64,000 nt of DNA from Chimonanthus salicifolius (lineage: Eukaryota; Streptophyta; Magnoliopsida; Laurales; Calycanthaceae). Shown here piece by piece: positions 35,336 through 46,269 of the stretch (positions are counted from its first letter, which is position 1; every line of letters begins with the position of its first letter). Position numbers and translations under genes: made by a program. The stretch covers positions 4,402,001 through 4,466,000 of the forward strand of contig CM023540.1 of assembly GCA_013350335.1 (NCBI GenBank), given 5' to 3'. Below the pieces are notes generated by a model. It worked only from the letters and a program-made list of their open reading frames with translations, ran no database searches and had not been told where the DNA came from.

Positions 35336-35594
35336 TGTTCTGGGACCCACATTTGCAACGCAGTTGACCCAAATCTTCCAATTCTGGAAAGTCAACTGAA
35401 TCTCTGTATGATTTATTCTAATTAGTTATTCATTTATTTCTTTCCATAAGCAACCACATGATTGGCTCCTTTGTTTATTATTTATACTTGTAACCCTTAT
35501 GGTTCTATACATTCAATACAATCTAGAGAAGAATTCTTCTCCAAAGACTCCATATTCTCTTTTCTTCTTCTTCTTTTCTTATTGTTGTTCTACA
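35336..35594 (+). repeat. Element A 5' LTR
   Basis: 259 bp, TGTTCTGGGACC to TTGTTCTACA, with TTATTTATACTTG as probable TATA region (about 35477) and CAATACAATCTAGAGAAG downstream. It closely matches 56536-56803. Confidence 0.92.
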
Positions 35595-36303
35595 TGGTAT
35601 CAGCCAGAACAATCTTCTAGACGCTTTAAGAAGATTTTTTTTCTATCCTACTGATCCTCGTCGGCGTCACTGTTCATCGTCGGAATCCGGTGTCACCTTT
35701 GGCTCCGATCCCTGAGGACTTCTGTAGTGGACCTTTCCTTCTTCAGTCACCAGCATTTTCCAATTTGTTTTCCAGCCATTTGCAAGAATCCCCGCAGATC
35801 TATTGTCGCTAGTTCTTGTGGTACCAATTTCATCTCGTCCGTCCATCTCTTCTCTGGCAAGGTCTTTGTCGGCATACCCTTGTCCCGTTTTTCAGGGGCT
35901 TATCCATCTGTACTGGTTGATCTTTCATTGGACTGCATGGGACCCAAACTTTGACCGAGTTTCTTCTGCTGCTGCCTGGGACACCAATAATCCAGTTTTT
36001 TGGGTTTTTTTGTTGGATCTCTTTGCTCTCGGAGATTTTAGGCTTCAAATCAACCTCCTGGAATTGCCTCTGACCTGTACTTTCATCGTACTTGACTACC
36101 CCACCTTCCATCACCAGTGGGACCCACTTTGGAGTGTTTTCCTATTGCTGCAAGGGATGTCTGGGCACCCAGTTTTGGGTATTTTTTATTTGGATCTGAG
36201 TAAGACCAGACCTCTTGCACTTGGATTTTGCATCTCCACATTCACCCCTGCCTCTGTATCGCATCTACGAGGTTTTCAATTCGGCTTGTGCATGGCAGGA
36301 TCC
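35595..36303 (+). other. Element A leader and region where gag is expected
   Basis: After the PBS comes a leader similar to that of Z (GTTCATCGTCGGAATCCGG here, GTTCCTTGTTGGAATCTGA in Z, both followed by GAGGACT(T/G)CTGTAG). Next is a 167-codon open frame (35803-36306) rich in Leu, Phe, Ser and Pro that shows no copia gag motif I can recognise. Its last codons run into B's LTR, so the frame is at best partial. It may be non-coding leader, a replaced gag, or captured sequence. Confidence 0.5.
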
Positions 36304-37426
36304 TGATGCAGAGCAGCCCAACTGGGCCTAGGCCCAACCTCAAGCAAGGCACATCCAAGCCCAGCCCAACCAAGTAAATTTTTTTCTTTTAAAAGGGGTC
36401 AAACCCTAAGGTGAAAAGGGGCAGACATTTTACAGAAGAGAAAAGAACGAGAGTGAAGGAAGAAGGAAAGCATGAAGCTGCCGCTGACTGAGTGAGGAGC
36501 CATGGCGAGAAGAAGGAGAAGGGTGAGAAACCCTCCCTTTGGAAGTACTCTACGTCCTCTTCTTCCTTCCTCTCTTCTCTTCTCTTTCCCGTTTATTTCT
36601 TCGTTTTCTCCCTCCCATTTCCTTTCCCTTGCTTCCGCCCTTTCCCTAACCCTCTACCCTTACAGCCGAGCCCTCCAAACCCTACAACCTTCGCTTCAAC
36701 CTAAAACCCACTCTCTGAGTTCTGTCTCTCTCCCTAGCCCTCCATCCGTCATTGCCATCCCTCCCAGGTTCCTTATTTGCCACCGTAACCCCTCCTAGAG
36801 CCTTTTTGTGCTGCCGTTTCACCTCCCTAACCCGTCCTTGACTTCCTCCTCTCACCAAGAACCCTCTCCTAGCCACTATCATCACTCCAACCACCTCCCA
36901 TCTTGCTGCTGCTCCTTTCCTTAGCCCATACAGCCTTGCCGCAGCCCATACCCCATCGACTGTGGTCGCCAAATCCTCCCAAACCTCTGTCTTGCTTGCA
37001 ATACACCTTTCCTTATACACTGTTGCAGCCGTAACCTCTTCTAAGCCTATCAGGTATGTCACCAGTCCCATATTCCCCATTTAGACTTGCAGTAAATCCC
37101 TAAATTCCCTTTCCTCTTACTGTAAGCACATATTGTGCCCTGTTTTTGGTGATAGGCCGATGATGTGTTAGAGCCCAAAAAACCAGACATTTTTGCAAGG
37201 TCCCATTGCGAATGGTAACTTGGTTTTGACTGTCATCTAATTGTTTAAATTTGATTCTAAAGATTTGCGTGATTATGTGCGGTGAATGTTATATAGTTTG
37301 TTGCATTGTTAATCTAATTCTTAATTTCAGCCCATATTAGGTTTAAGATGCATTTTCTTCATCCCTTTAAAATTGTAGGAAACTACATTAGGCCTTTAGG
37401 ATTACCCTATCACCTGTCCTGCATTA
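36304..37426 (+). repeat. Element B 5' LTR
   Basis: 1123 bp. It contains a long C/T-rich leader (36530-36800), and the open frames there on both strands are low-complexity shadows. It ends CTGCATTA, then AAT, then the primer site. Confidence 0.9.
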
Positions 37427-37429
37427 AAT

Positions 37430-37441
37430 TGGTATCAGAGC
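37430..37441 (+). other. Element B primer-binding site
   Basis: TGGTATCAGAGC, an exact initiator-Met tRNA type site, three bases after the 5' LTR. Confidence 0.9.
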
Positions 37442-37660
37442 ATAGGTTGGGTTGTTTTCTTAAACACCCACGGTCTTAGGTTGCATTTTAATTTTCAAAA
37501 AAAAAAAAGGATTTGCATTTAGTGTAAAAAAAAAAAAAAAAAATTCTATTCTCATTAAATCATTGCATTCATGGCATATAGACTTAGGACACATCTAGTA
37601 CGAGTCTTTTTTTACTTTGTAGTTGTGAGTCCGTAGGAATTCTAGTGCGTGTCTCCATGC

Positions 37661-38862
37661 ATGACTAACAGAAGCGGGGTTAGTTATCAAAAGGATTCTG
37701 AGTCTATAGAAATGTCAGGAGAACCACCCCAACTTGGGCTACCCAAATCATGGCCCAAATGAGTGAAATTCAAAGGCACCTCGAGACCTTAGACACCGAC
37801 CTAGCCACCATTAGGACTAGAGTTGAAATCCTAGAAGTCCCTAGGAATGAGGATGATGGATCTAATAATGGGGATAATAGGAATTTCAGACAATAAAATG
37901 GAGGCCGCGGATTTGATCGTGGTAGATTCCAACAACCATATAGGCAACGGGAGCCTATTGATGACGATTAACGTGCCCTGAGGAATGCTCACGTAGAAGC
38001 CCCAAGCTTTGACGGACGTCTAGATCCTAAGGTTTTCATGGATTGATTGTCAGACATGGACCACTACTTTGGGTGGCATGACATGTCGGAAGTCCGTAAG
38101 ATCTGTTTCGCCAAGATGAAGTTGGTGGGCCAAGCTAGGCTTCTGGACCACTGCCAGAACAGAGGATTAAGAGGTTAGGAGATGACCCCATAGATTTGTC
38201 GTGGGTCGAGATGAAAGAAGTGCTGAAGGAAAAGTAACCCCCCCACAACTCTCAGGAAAGACTCCTTGATCAGTGGAGTTCTTTGCGTCAGGGTAGTCAA
38301 ACTGTTAGCAAGTATATCGCCAAGTTTGACGAATTCTCTATGCGATGTGAGATCGATGAGGATCCCAGTTAGACCCTCTCCAGGTTTAGACTAGGTCTTC
38401 GTCCTGATTTTAGGTGTGAGCTCATTTTGTGTGGTATTGACACCTTGGAGGGAACATATCAATTTGTACAAGAACTTGAGGATTACCAGAAATCGCACCT
38501 TCCAAGACAGTTAGACTCCCGTGGCGCTAGTTTCAAGGCCACTCTCCAAGGAGCTCGGCAAAATGCCGCGAGTCAACCCAAACAAGGCACCAGTGCTGCA
38601 TCTATGAATAGGACTGCAAGCGCTAAGGGAGCTCCTGGTGTGAGCTCTTTCACAGGTGGTCCTCAGTGTTATCACTGTCAGGGTTTTGGACACTTCGCTC
38701 AGGAATGTCCAACCAACACTAGGAATCGAGAAAGAGCTCTCTTGATGGGTGAGCTAGTTCCTGTTGAGTCGGATCACGAGGACGGGGGCGAAGAAACTTA
38801 TGAAGGAGTAGAGCCCCCGAGTGATGAAGAACCTGAGGAGCACCTCCCTCGTGGTGGTTAGA
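37661..38862 (+). pseudogene. Element B gag
   Basis: The start was taken at ATG 37661. Recognisable pieces are VEAPSFDGRLDPKVFMDW, then KICFAKMKLVGQAR, and a nucleocapsid knuckle CYHCQGFGHFAQEC (about 38667-38708) after a Ser/Ala-rich stretch. A following acidic tail (ESDHEDGGEE...) leads into the protease. The first half has several in-frame stops (for example TGA within DW-LSDMDHYF, and TAG where CAG is expected near 38370) and frameshifts. The last 144 codons are open. Confidence 0.82.
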
Positions 38863-40190
38863 TGTGCATTCGCCCAATCCAAATCATCTGAAGATTGGCG
38901 GCGATCTAGCATTTTCCACACCTACATCAAATGTGGTGAGAAATCCTGCAAGTTGATCGTAGATAGCGGGAGTTGTGCGAATGTTGTCTCTACTAGCATG
39001 ATTACTTGATTGGGTTTAAAGCTCAAGCCACATCCTCATCCACATCGATTCTAGTGGGTAAATGACACATCTCTTTCAGTCACGCAGTGGTGTTCTGTGC
39101 CCATCCAGATCCTATCCTATTAGGACACAGTGTGGTGTAATGTGATCCCCATGGAAGTTGGACACATCATATTGGGTCGTCCTTGGTTATTTGACCATGA
39201 CATGACACTGTTCGGTCACTCGAACATGTGTTGTTTTGAGCACAAGGGCAAAAAGATAAAACTCAACCCTGTGCAACCCAAGAATACCCCATCCAAGAAG
39301 GAAGTTGCGAAGAGCGACAAACCAAGTGCTTCCACACAACCCCAATCTAAGTCTCTACACCTCATCACTACCAAAGAATTTGAGAAAGAGACAAATGATG
39401 CCTCGGTTGTGTTTGCCCTCATGTCAAGAGAGGCCTCCCCTGAAGTTGGTACTGAGTTACCAGAGGATGTTGTTCCTATCTTTCAGGAATTCCAGGACGT
39501 TTTCCCATTTGATTTGCCGGATGAACTACCTCCCATGAGGGACATCAAACATGCTATTGACCTTGTCCTTGGAGCAACCCTACCCAACTTACCCCATTAT
39601 CGGATGAATCCAAAGGAGCATGAGGAATTAAAGTGGCAAGTGGATGAGCTCCTTAAGAAAGGATTCATCAGGGAAAGTCTCAATCCTTGCGCTGTGCCCA
39701 CCCTCTTGACGCCCAAAAAAGATGGCACATGACGCATGTGTGTTGATAGTAGGGCAATTAACAAGATCACTTCAAGTATAGATTTCCAATTCCACGTCTT
39801 GACGATATGCTTGACATGATGGCCCGTGCTACCATGTTCTCTAAGATTGATCTCAAGAGTGGGTATCACCAAATCCGCATACGTCTAGGAGATGAATGGA
39901 AGACAACCTTTAAGACGAAGGATGGTCTGTAGGAGTGGATAGTTATGCCTTTTGGTTTGACCAACGCTCCTAGTACTTTTATGCGGGTGATGACCCAAGT
40001 GCTAAGGCCCTTTATGGGTAAGTTCTTGGTGGTGTATTTCGACGACATTTTTATCTATAGTACCTCCCAAGAACAAGACCTTCAGCACTTGAGATTAGTC
40101 TGTGGGGTCCTTAGGAGTGAGAAGCTTTACGCAAACCTTAAGAAATGCACATTCATGGCTGACAAGTCATCTTCCTAGGGTTTGTAGTCT
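38863..40190 (+). pseudogene. Element B protease and reverse transcriptase
   Basis: Protease: DWRRSSIFHTYIKCG, then LIVDSGSCANVV with the active-site DSG (about 38959), then [18 protein letters not shown] (about 39165-39215). [47 protein letters not shown] then a stop (39730), [12 protein letters not shown] in a shifted frame, [14 protein letters not shown], and YFDDIFIYS (about 40036-40062). The polymerase Asp pair is intact. A TAG interrupts just before the VMPFG box. It is decayed but complete in order. Confidence 0.86.
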
Positions 40191-40760
40191 CCTTTGAAGG
40201 GATGTCAGCAGACCCCGAGAAAATCAAGGCCATAGTAAGCTACCCTGAGCCGTGGAACATCCATGAGGTGCGAAGCTTTCACGGCTTAGCCACCTTCTAC
40301 AAGCGGTTCATTCGAGGATTTAGTTCCATCATGGCTCCTATCACCGATTGCATTAAGAAAGGGGAATTCATGTGGATTAAAGCAGTCTCAAGAGCTTTCA
40401 AGGAGATCAAGACCCGTATGGTCGAATCTCAGTCATGCGACTTACGGACTTTTCCAAGGTCTTTGAAGTCGCATATGATGCATCTGGTGTGGGAATAGGT
40501 GGAGTCCTTAGTCAGGAAGGACATCCAATTGCGTATTTTAGCGAAAAGCTAAACGACGCAAAACAACGATATTCCACCTATGACAAAGAATTCTATGCGG
40601 TCATGCAAGCACTTCGCCATTGGAGGCACTATCCCCTACCGCAAGAATTCGTGCTGTTTTCGGATCATGAGGCCTTGAGGTACCTCAATTCCTAGAAAAA
40701 ACTAAACACAAGACATGCTAAATGGGTACAGTTTCTTCAAGAGTACACTTTTTTGCTCAA
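40191..40760 (+). pseudogene. Element B RT thumb and RNase H
   Basis: RT thumb: PEKIKAIVSYPEPWNIHEVRSF, then GLATFYKRFIRGFS. RNase H: SKVFEVAYDASGVGIGGVLSQ, GHPIAYFSEKLN, YDKEFYAVMQALRHWRHYPL, LFSDHEALRYLNS then a TAG (about 40694) where CAG would be expected. All canonical RNase H landmarks are present across two frames. Confidence 0.85.
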
Positions 40761-40979
40761 GGACAAGGTCGGCGTCGAGAACAAGCCAGTTGATGCTTTG
40801 AGTTGTAGGGTCGCACTGATGCACTCCATGAGTGTCGAAGTTACCGGGTTTGAGTGGTTGAAGGATGAATATCCTACATGCTCGGACTTTGGGGAATTGT
40901 ATACTTGACTCTTGAGCGACCAAGAGAGAAGTAACAGGGAATTTACAGTGGTTGCAGATTTGTTTTTCAAGGGTAATAA

Positions 40980-42310
40980 GTTTTGTATTCCCCAAACTTC
41001 CCTATGAGAGTTCTTGGTTTGGGAGCTACATGTTGGAGGTATGGCCGGTCATTTTGGTGAGACAAGACGATTGCCCTAATGGAAGACAGGTTCTTTTGGC
41101 CTAGTCTGAAAAGAGACGTGGCCAAGATCATTGGGCAATGCCGTACTTGTCAACTGGTAGAGCAGAAGAAGCAAAGCACTGGGTTATACACACCTTTGCC
41201 AGTCCCCCATGCTCCTTGGCAGGATCTCAGCATGGATTTTGTACTTGGGCTCCCAAAGACAAGTAAAAGGTACGATTCCATCCTGGTAGTAGTGGACCGC
41301 TTTTCTCAGATGTCCCATTTCCTACTCTGTTTCAAAACCTCCGAAGTTTCCAACATTGCAAAATTTTTTGCCAGAGAGATAGTGAGGCTGCACGGGCTGC
41401 CGAAGACTATCATGTCAGATAGGAATGTTAGGTTCATGAGTTATTTTTGGAAAACCCTATGTCACATGTTGGGCACTAGGCTATAATTTTCATCCGCGTA
41501 TCATCCTCAGATTGATGAGCAGACTGAGGTGATCAATGGAAGCCTAGGAAATTTGTTACGTTGTCCAGTTGGTGAGCACAAGCGGACTTGGGATGTTATC
41601 CTATCCATTGCGGAATTCGCTTATAACAGCTCGGTCAATAGGTCGATAGGCATTAGTCCATTTGAGGTCGTGCATGGTTACAAGCCTAGGAAGCCTATAG
41701 ACCTCATCCCCATGTCATTGTCACATAGGTCATTTGAATCTGCACAGTCATTTGCACAACACATACATAAATTGCATGCTAAAATTAAGAGAAAGATTAA
41801 TCTGAGCAATGAAAAATATAAAATAACTGCAGATGCTCATCGTAGGCTCAAAGAGTTTGATGTGGGTGATTATGTAATGGTCAGAATTAGGCCCGAACGA
41901 TTCCCACAAGGTACTGTAAAGAAGTTGCACGCTTGTAGTGTGGGACCTTTCAAAGTTTTGAGACGAGTTGCGCCCAATGCATATAAAATAGACCTTCCAC
42001 CTGATATGGGTATTAGTTTCATTTCAAAGCCCAACAACTACACCATCCAGCCTGACCTCACATCATCACCTTGACCCTTCTACTGGCCTACCTGACCCGC
42101 GCCATGACCCATGGCTTACATCCATACAACCCTCTAAGTCTTTACCATCTTTGCCATCCTTACCACCCAAGAGAGAAGAGATTTGAGTCCATCTTGTAAA
42201 GTGGAGGAGCAGGCCCATCACAGATGCTACGTGGTTGATCGAGAGCGAGCTGCAATGACTTGACCCGGAACTTCTGAAGAGATATCAGAATTCTATTTCC
42301 CCAGAGGTGC
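40980..42310 (+). pseudogene. Element B integrase with chromodomain
   Basis: Zinc-binding part: HVGGMAGHFGETR, then MEDRFFWPSLKRDVAKIIGQCRTCQ. Core: LSMDFVLGLP (first D, about 41230), MSDRNVRFMSYFW (second D, about 41415), and QTEVINGSLGNLLR (E, about 41525), the last after a frameshift from the core. C-terminal module: GDYVMVRIRPERFPQGTVKKLHACSVGPFKVL. Chromodomain, in another frame: ITDATWLIESELQ (about 42218-42257), then a stop and LDPELLKRYQNSI. The KW-PITDATW arrangement is the chromodomain's conserved tryptophan region. Confidence 0.85.
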
Positions 42311-42463
42311 ATTCCACTCATCTGGGAAGAGTTGATAACGGTGACAGAGCAGGTTTCAGCGTATATCAGCGACGACGGAGGAGAGCCACTATTGCACCAT
42401 CATTGTGGCTCGATGACAGCCCGACCAGATGTTGTTTGTCGGTCTCACATGTGCATAGATATC

Positions 42464-42551
42464 ATTTGAAGACCCCACACTGGGAAGGCACACGTGAGGT
42501 TCGATTTGTCTCACGTGCACGTAGTATTTGAAGACCCCACACTGGGAAGGC
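42464..42551 (+). repeat. 26-bp direct repeat between chromodomain and 3' LTR of B
   Basis: ATTTGAAGACCCCACACTGG plus GAAGGC occurs at 42464-42489 and again at 42526-42551 (period 62 bp), each preceded by a TCTCA(C)(A/G)TG segment. It is a local duplication in untranslated sequence. Confidence 0.75.
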
Positions 42552-42620
42552 CAAGTATGATTTAGTTTGTTTCCTTCTCATCTGAGAACTCGAGGTCGGT
42601 TCTTCTTTGATGGGGGGATT

Positions 42621-42805
42621 GATGTGAAGCAGCCCAGTTGGGCCAGGGCCCAACTTCGAGCCAGGCACATCCAATCCTAGCCCAACCAACACAACTTATG
42701 TATGTTTTAAACGGGGTCAAACCCTAAGGCAAAAAGGGGCAGTCATTTTACAGAAGAGAAAAGAACGAGAGTGAAGAAGAAGGAAATCATGAAGCTGTCG
42801 CTGAC
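42621..42805 (+). repeat. Element B 3' LTR, left piece
   Basis: Starts TGATGTGAAGCAGCCC after the purine tract GATGGGGGGAT. It matches 36304-36490 and is cut at GTCGCTGAC by insertion of element C. Confidence 0.88.
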
Positions 42806-44060
42806 TGTAATGGCTCAGGTCAACAAAATGCTTATGGAATAAGAGGATATATGAATCGTACGATCTTACGATTTTCGATTCACGATTCACACCCCTAGAC
42901 CAATTTCGATACGATTCGAGTTTGATAACATTGGATAAAATTGGAGAATACCATACACTTAGAGCATTGGAAATATTTGTAAAATTCCATGCTCATAAGG
43001 TGTGTGATAATATGTTTGAGTGAATGTTGCCTTGTACACATTCCAATGCATAGTTGAGTAAAGTTATGGTTTGACCTCCTTATGCCTATGTGTGATTGAT
43101 GTGAATATATTTTATCAGATACATATGTATGAGTTTCCCAAGTTCCATATGATTAGATGTTTACTATAATTGAGAATTCATAGATTTGTGATTTGTTGAA
43201 CTATGATAGAATGTATGATAAATCAAAATTGCCCAAGATGTGTAATGTAGGGCCTTGATAACTTTCCATACTTGTGTATGGTTATGAGTAATGTGTATCA
43301 AATGAATTCTCATGATTGTGATTGAAATTCTTAGATGGGTAACTCATATAATAAGCATGATGAATGTGTTTTACTGCCATGCTTGGATTTTGTGATGATG
43401 TGTACGTCACTAGTGAGTACCTATGTTGATAATGGTTGAGGTGGATCAACCTAAACATGTGTAGAACGAATTTCCATGATTTGAAGATGAACTTGATAAA
43501 GGGTAAGACTAAGTGATATGGGTGAGTTAAGCTCAAGTATCTTAGAACCCAAGGGGGCAAACTTGTGCTGCAATGGGGATGAGCTAGCATGCTTGAAAAT
43601 GCATGGAATACAATGTAAATGCTAAGAAAGCCTTGTTTGATTTCCCCAAAGTAAAAATATGGCGACTCCCCAATGTCAACTCAAATGTGAAAATGATGAA
43701 CTACGGTTGATCTGATCCACTATGTGGTACGTAGGCAACTGAGAGTATTGTGCCTCAGCTCGATCAAAAGATGCATTGTGACATCCATTTATATTAAGGA
43801 TGACGTAAGATGTTGAGCAAATGTGAAGAGTAGAAAGGGATTAGTGGGATATACCTTCCCTAATATAGACCCTAATGCTAGATGTCAGATTCCTTGAATA
43901 CGGCCCGAAGAGGTTGTGATGCCTTTGAGTCCCGAAATGATGTGACATATATGTTTTTACTCGAGTAAAGCCTAGAGTGGCTAGAGAACTGTGAAAATTC
44001 TTAAGATGGACAAATGATGACTTTGGCACTGAGATATATGTGACTAGGTCACTTGATTAT

Positions 44061-44220
44061 ATTGAGACGTGGTATGGGTGTGTCCCTCACGTAATGATTA
44101 TATTGAGACGTGGTATGGGTGTGTCTCTCACATGATGATGATTGAGATGTGGCATGTGTGCGTCCCTCATGTGATATTGATGATGATAGAGACATGATAT
44201 GGGTATGTCCCTCATGTAAT
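44061..44220 (+). repeat. Approximately 40-bp tandem repeats in C 5' LTR (four units)
   Basis: Consensus ATTGAGACGTGGTATGGGTG followed by TGTCCCTCACGTGATGATT. Four units in this LTR, plus a related isolated unit near 44404. The 3' LTR has five units at 49379-49590. The unit contains CACGTG, a G-box-type hexamer. Confidence 0.85.
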
Positions 44221-45029
44221 GATGACTTTATGGCTCAGTCCTTTAAAGAAAAAAAGGAAACTGCCCTATATGTATAGTTAAAAGGATGATATAAGTATAT
44301 AGATTCCATGAGTAAAGCCTAGAGTAGCCGTGAGACCGCGAGAGCCTTGATATGAACATACGAAGACTATGACATTGAGATATTTATGTGACTTGGTCAC
44401 TTGATATTGAGACGTGCAATGGGTACGTCTCTCACGTGATTGTGATATTTGATTTCCTGTCCGAGAGAGGTATTCGGGATAGTGGTGTTTTTCCAAGGAG
44501 ACTTGGTCCGTATAGTTGTTGTCGCAGGGTGAGTCCCTTACATGTTATATACTGTAGGGCACCCTTACGACTATTCCGCACACTTGTTGTGCGTGGTTGC
44601 GCAGAACTAGATATTATTTTACCCCATGGGGGTGGTGCTAGTTTCGTTAGACGCGGTCCGACTGCCTTAGAGATTAACTGAATCATCCATAAGGTGAAGG
44701 GATGCAGGGCGAGATAGACTTGATCACGCCAGTCGTGGGTCTCCTACTTAGTAAGTCATGGGCCCTAAGTCTTCCTAGGGGTCATTGTATATTTATGATA
44801 TGATATGATGATTTGATATTGTTGCCACAATCACGGATAGAAGATCTCATGGTAGATGATATGCCCCTGGATTAGTTATGCCCATGGATGGTTATACCCA
44901 TGGAGGGATTATATTCATGAATGATTTTATACCCATAAATAGATTATACTCACAGATAGTGTTACTAGGGATGGATGTGTATACCCATGCAGGATGGTTC
45001 CCATGGTGGTTTGGATTCATGCCTGGATG

Positions 45030-45468
45030 TTGGTCTTATGTTAGACGTATTAGTACTATGTTAGACATGTTGGTCCCATGGTAGACGTATTGGTATTATA
45101 GTGGACATATTGGTCCCATAGTATACGTATTGGTCTTATGGTAGACTTGTTGGTTCCATGGTAAGACATATTGGTCTTATGTTAGACGTGTTGGTCCCAC
45201 GACAGACGTACTGGTATTATTGTGGACATGTTGGTCCCATAGTAGATGCACTGGTCTTATATTAGACATGTTGGTCCCATGGCAAACGTATGAGTATTAT
45301 GGTGGACATATTGGTCCCATGGTGACGTATTGGCCTTATGTTGGACATGTTAGTCACATGGTAGACGTATGAGTATTATGGTGGACATGTTGCTCCCATA
45401 GTAGATGTATTGGTCTTATGGTAGACTTGTTGGTCCTATGATATACATATTGGTTCTACGAATGCATG
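45030..45468 (+). repeat. 20-bp tandem array with 80-bp higher order in C 5' LTR
   Basis: About 22 monomers of consensus TTGGTCCCATGGTAGACGTA. Successive monomers alternate CTTAT / CCCAT / ATTAT / CCCAT at positions 7-11, which gives an 80-bp four-monomer higher-order period over much of the array. A matching array lies in the 3' LTR at 50411-50870. Confidence 0.87.
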
Positions 45469-46257
45469 AGTTACGCCCATAAATGGATTATACCCATGGT
45501 AGGATTATATTTATGGATGGTTATTACTCATGGATAGATGATACTCACTAATGGAAAGTTACCAGAGATGGATGATGAATCCCATGGATGTTGTTCCCAT
45601 GGTAGACAAATTGGATTCATGCCTAGATATTGATTATATGGTAAGCATATTGACCCTATGATAGACGTATTGGTCTCATGGTGGACGTGACGGTTCTATG
45701 GATAGATATTATTTCCCATGGAGGGCTTTGTGACCATGGATGAGTATTGTATACTGTGGATGGATATTCCCAATGAGGGCATTGATCCCATAGAGGATTT
45801 GACTCATATTTAGAGTATTGTCCTCGATGAGGGATGTACTTATGTTCGGGTATAGGTCCCATGGTTGAGGTTTATCCCATGTGTGACATTGACCCCATGG
45901 TTGACGGTATTCCCATGGTTGTAATCGACCCGTGATAGATGAGATTTATTCTACTGATGAGGCCCACGATTGGATAATTAAAATGTCTTGATGTGACATC
46001 ATGAATAGCACGGGGTTAGTGCTATGAAATAAATGAATTGAGAACTACGCAAGATCTGATCTCCATTGGAGTACGTAGGCAGCTGATAATTTAGTTCGAT
46101 CAAATCAAAGGTCCAATATGTCCTAGGATCCATAGGGATCTCGCAACGCATGTAGGTGTCACGTTTTTGGACTATGAGTTGTGCATGCTTCAGAGTTAAA
46201 AAAAAGAAAAAAATGTTATTGTTTCTCACGTGTCTGTTGGGTCGGGGCCGTGACAGT

Positions 46258-46269
46258 TGGTATCAAAGC
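46258..46269 (+). other. Element C primer-binding site
   Basis: TGGTATCAAAGC, one base off the Met-tRNA type site, two bases after the 5' LTR end GTGACA. Confidence 0.85.

Larger units (their letters stand above)
42806..46255 (+). repeat. Element C 5' LTR
   Basis: 3.45 kb. From left to right it holds a dispersed pair of GTACGTAGGCA-CTGA segments (43725 and 46072), a tandem of four approximately 40-bp GAGACGTGGTATGGGTGTG units (44061-44220), ATACCCATGGATGG-type repeats (44870-45000), and the 20-bp array (45030-45468). None of the short frames across these repeats is a gene. Confidence 0.87.

Noticed and set aside
36492..37080. ORFs near the start of element B, including a 132-codon minus-strand frame
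   Set aside because: They fall wholly inside B's 5' LTR and recur, broken, in the 3' LTR right piece (51517-52119). This fits LTR leader sequence, not genes.
43282..43590. Minus-strand ORFs in element C (also 48848-49348)
   Set aside because: They recur in both LTRs with different breaks and read through LTR repeats. Translations are His/Ser-rich with no family match.
45030..45468. CRISPR-like array
   Set aside because: Units are directly adjacent 20-bp tandem monomers without unique spacers, inside a plant LTR present in two copies.
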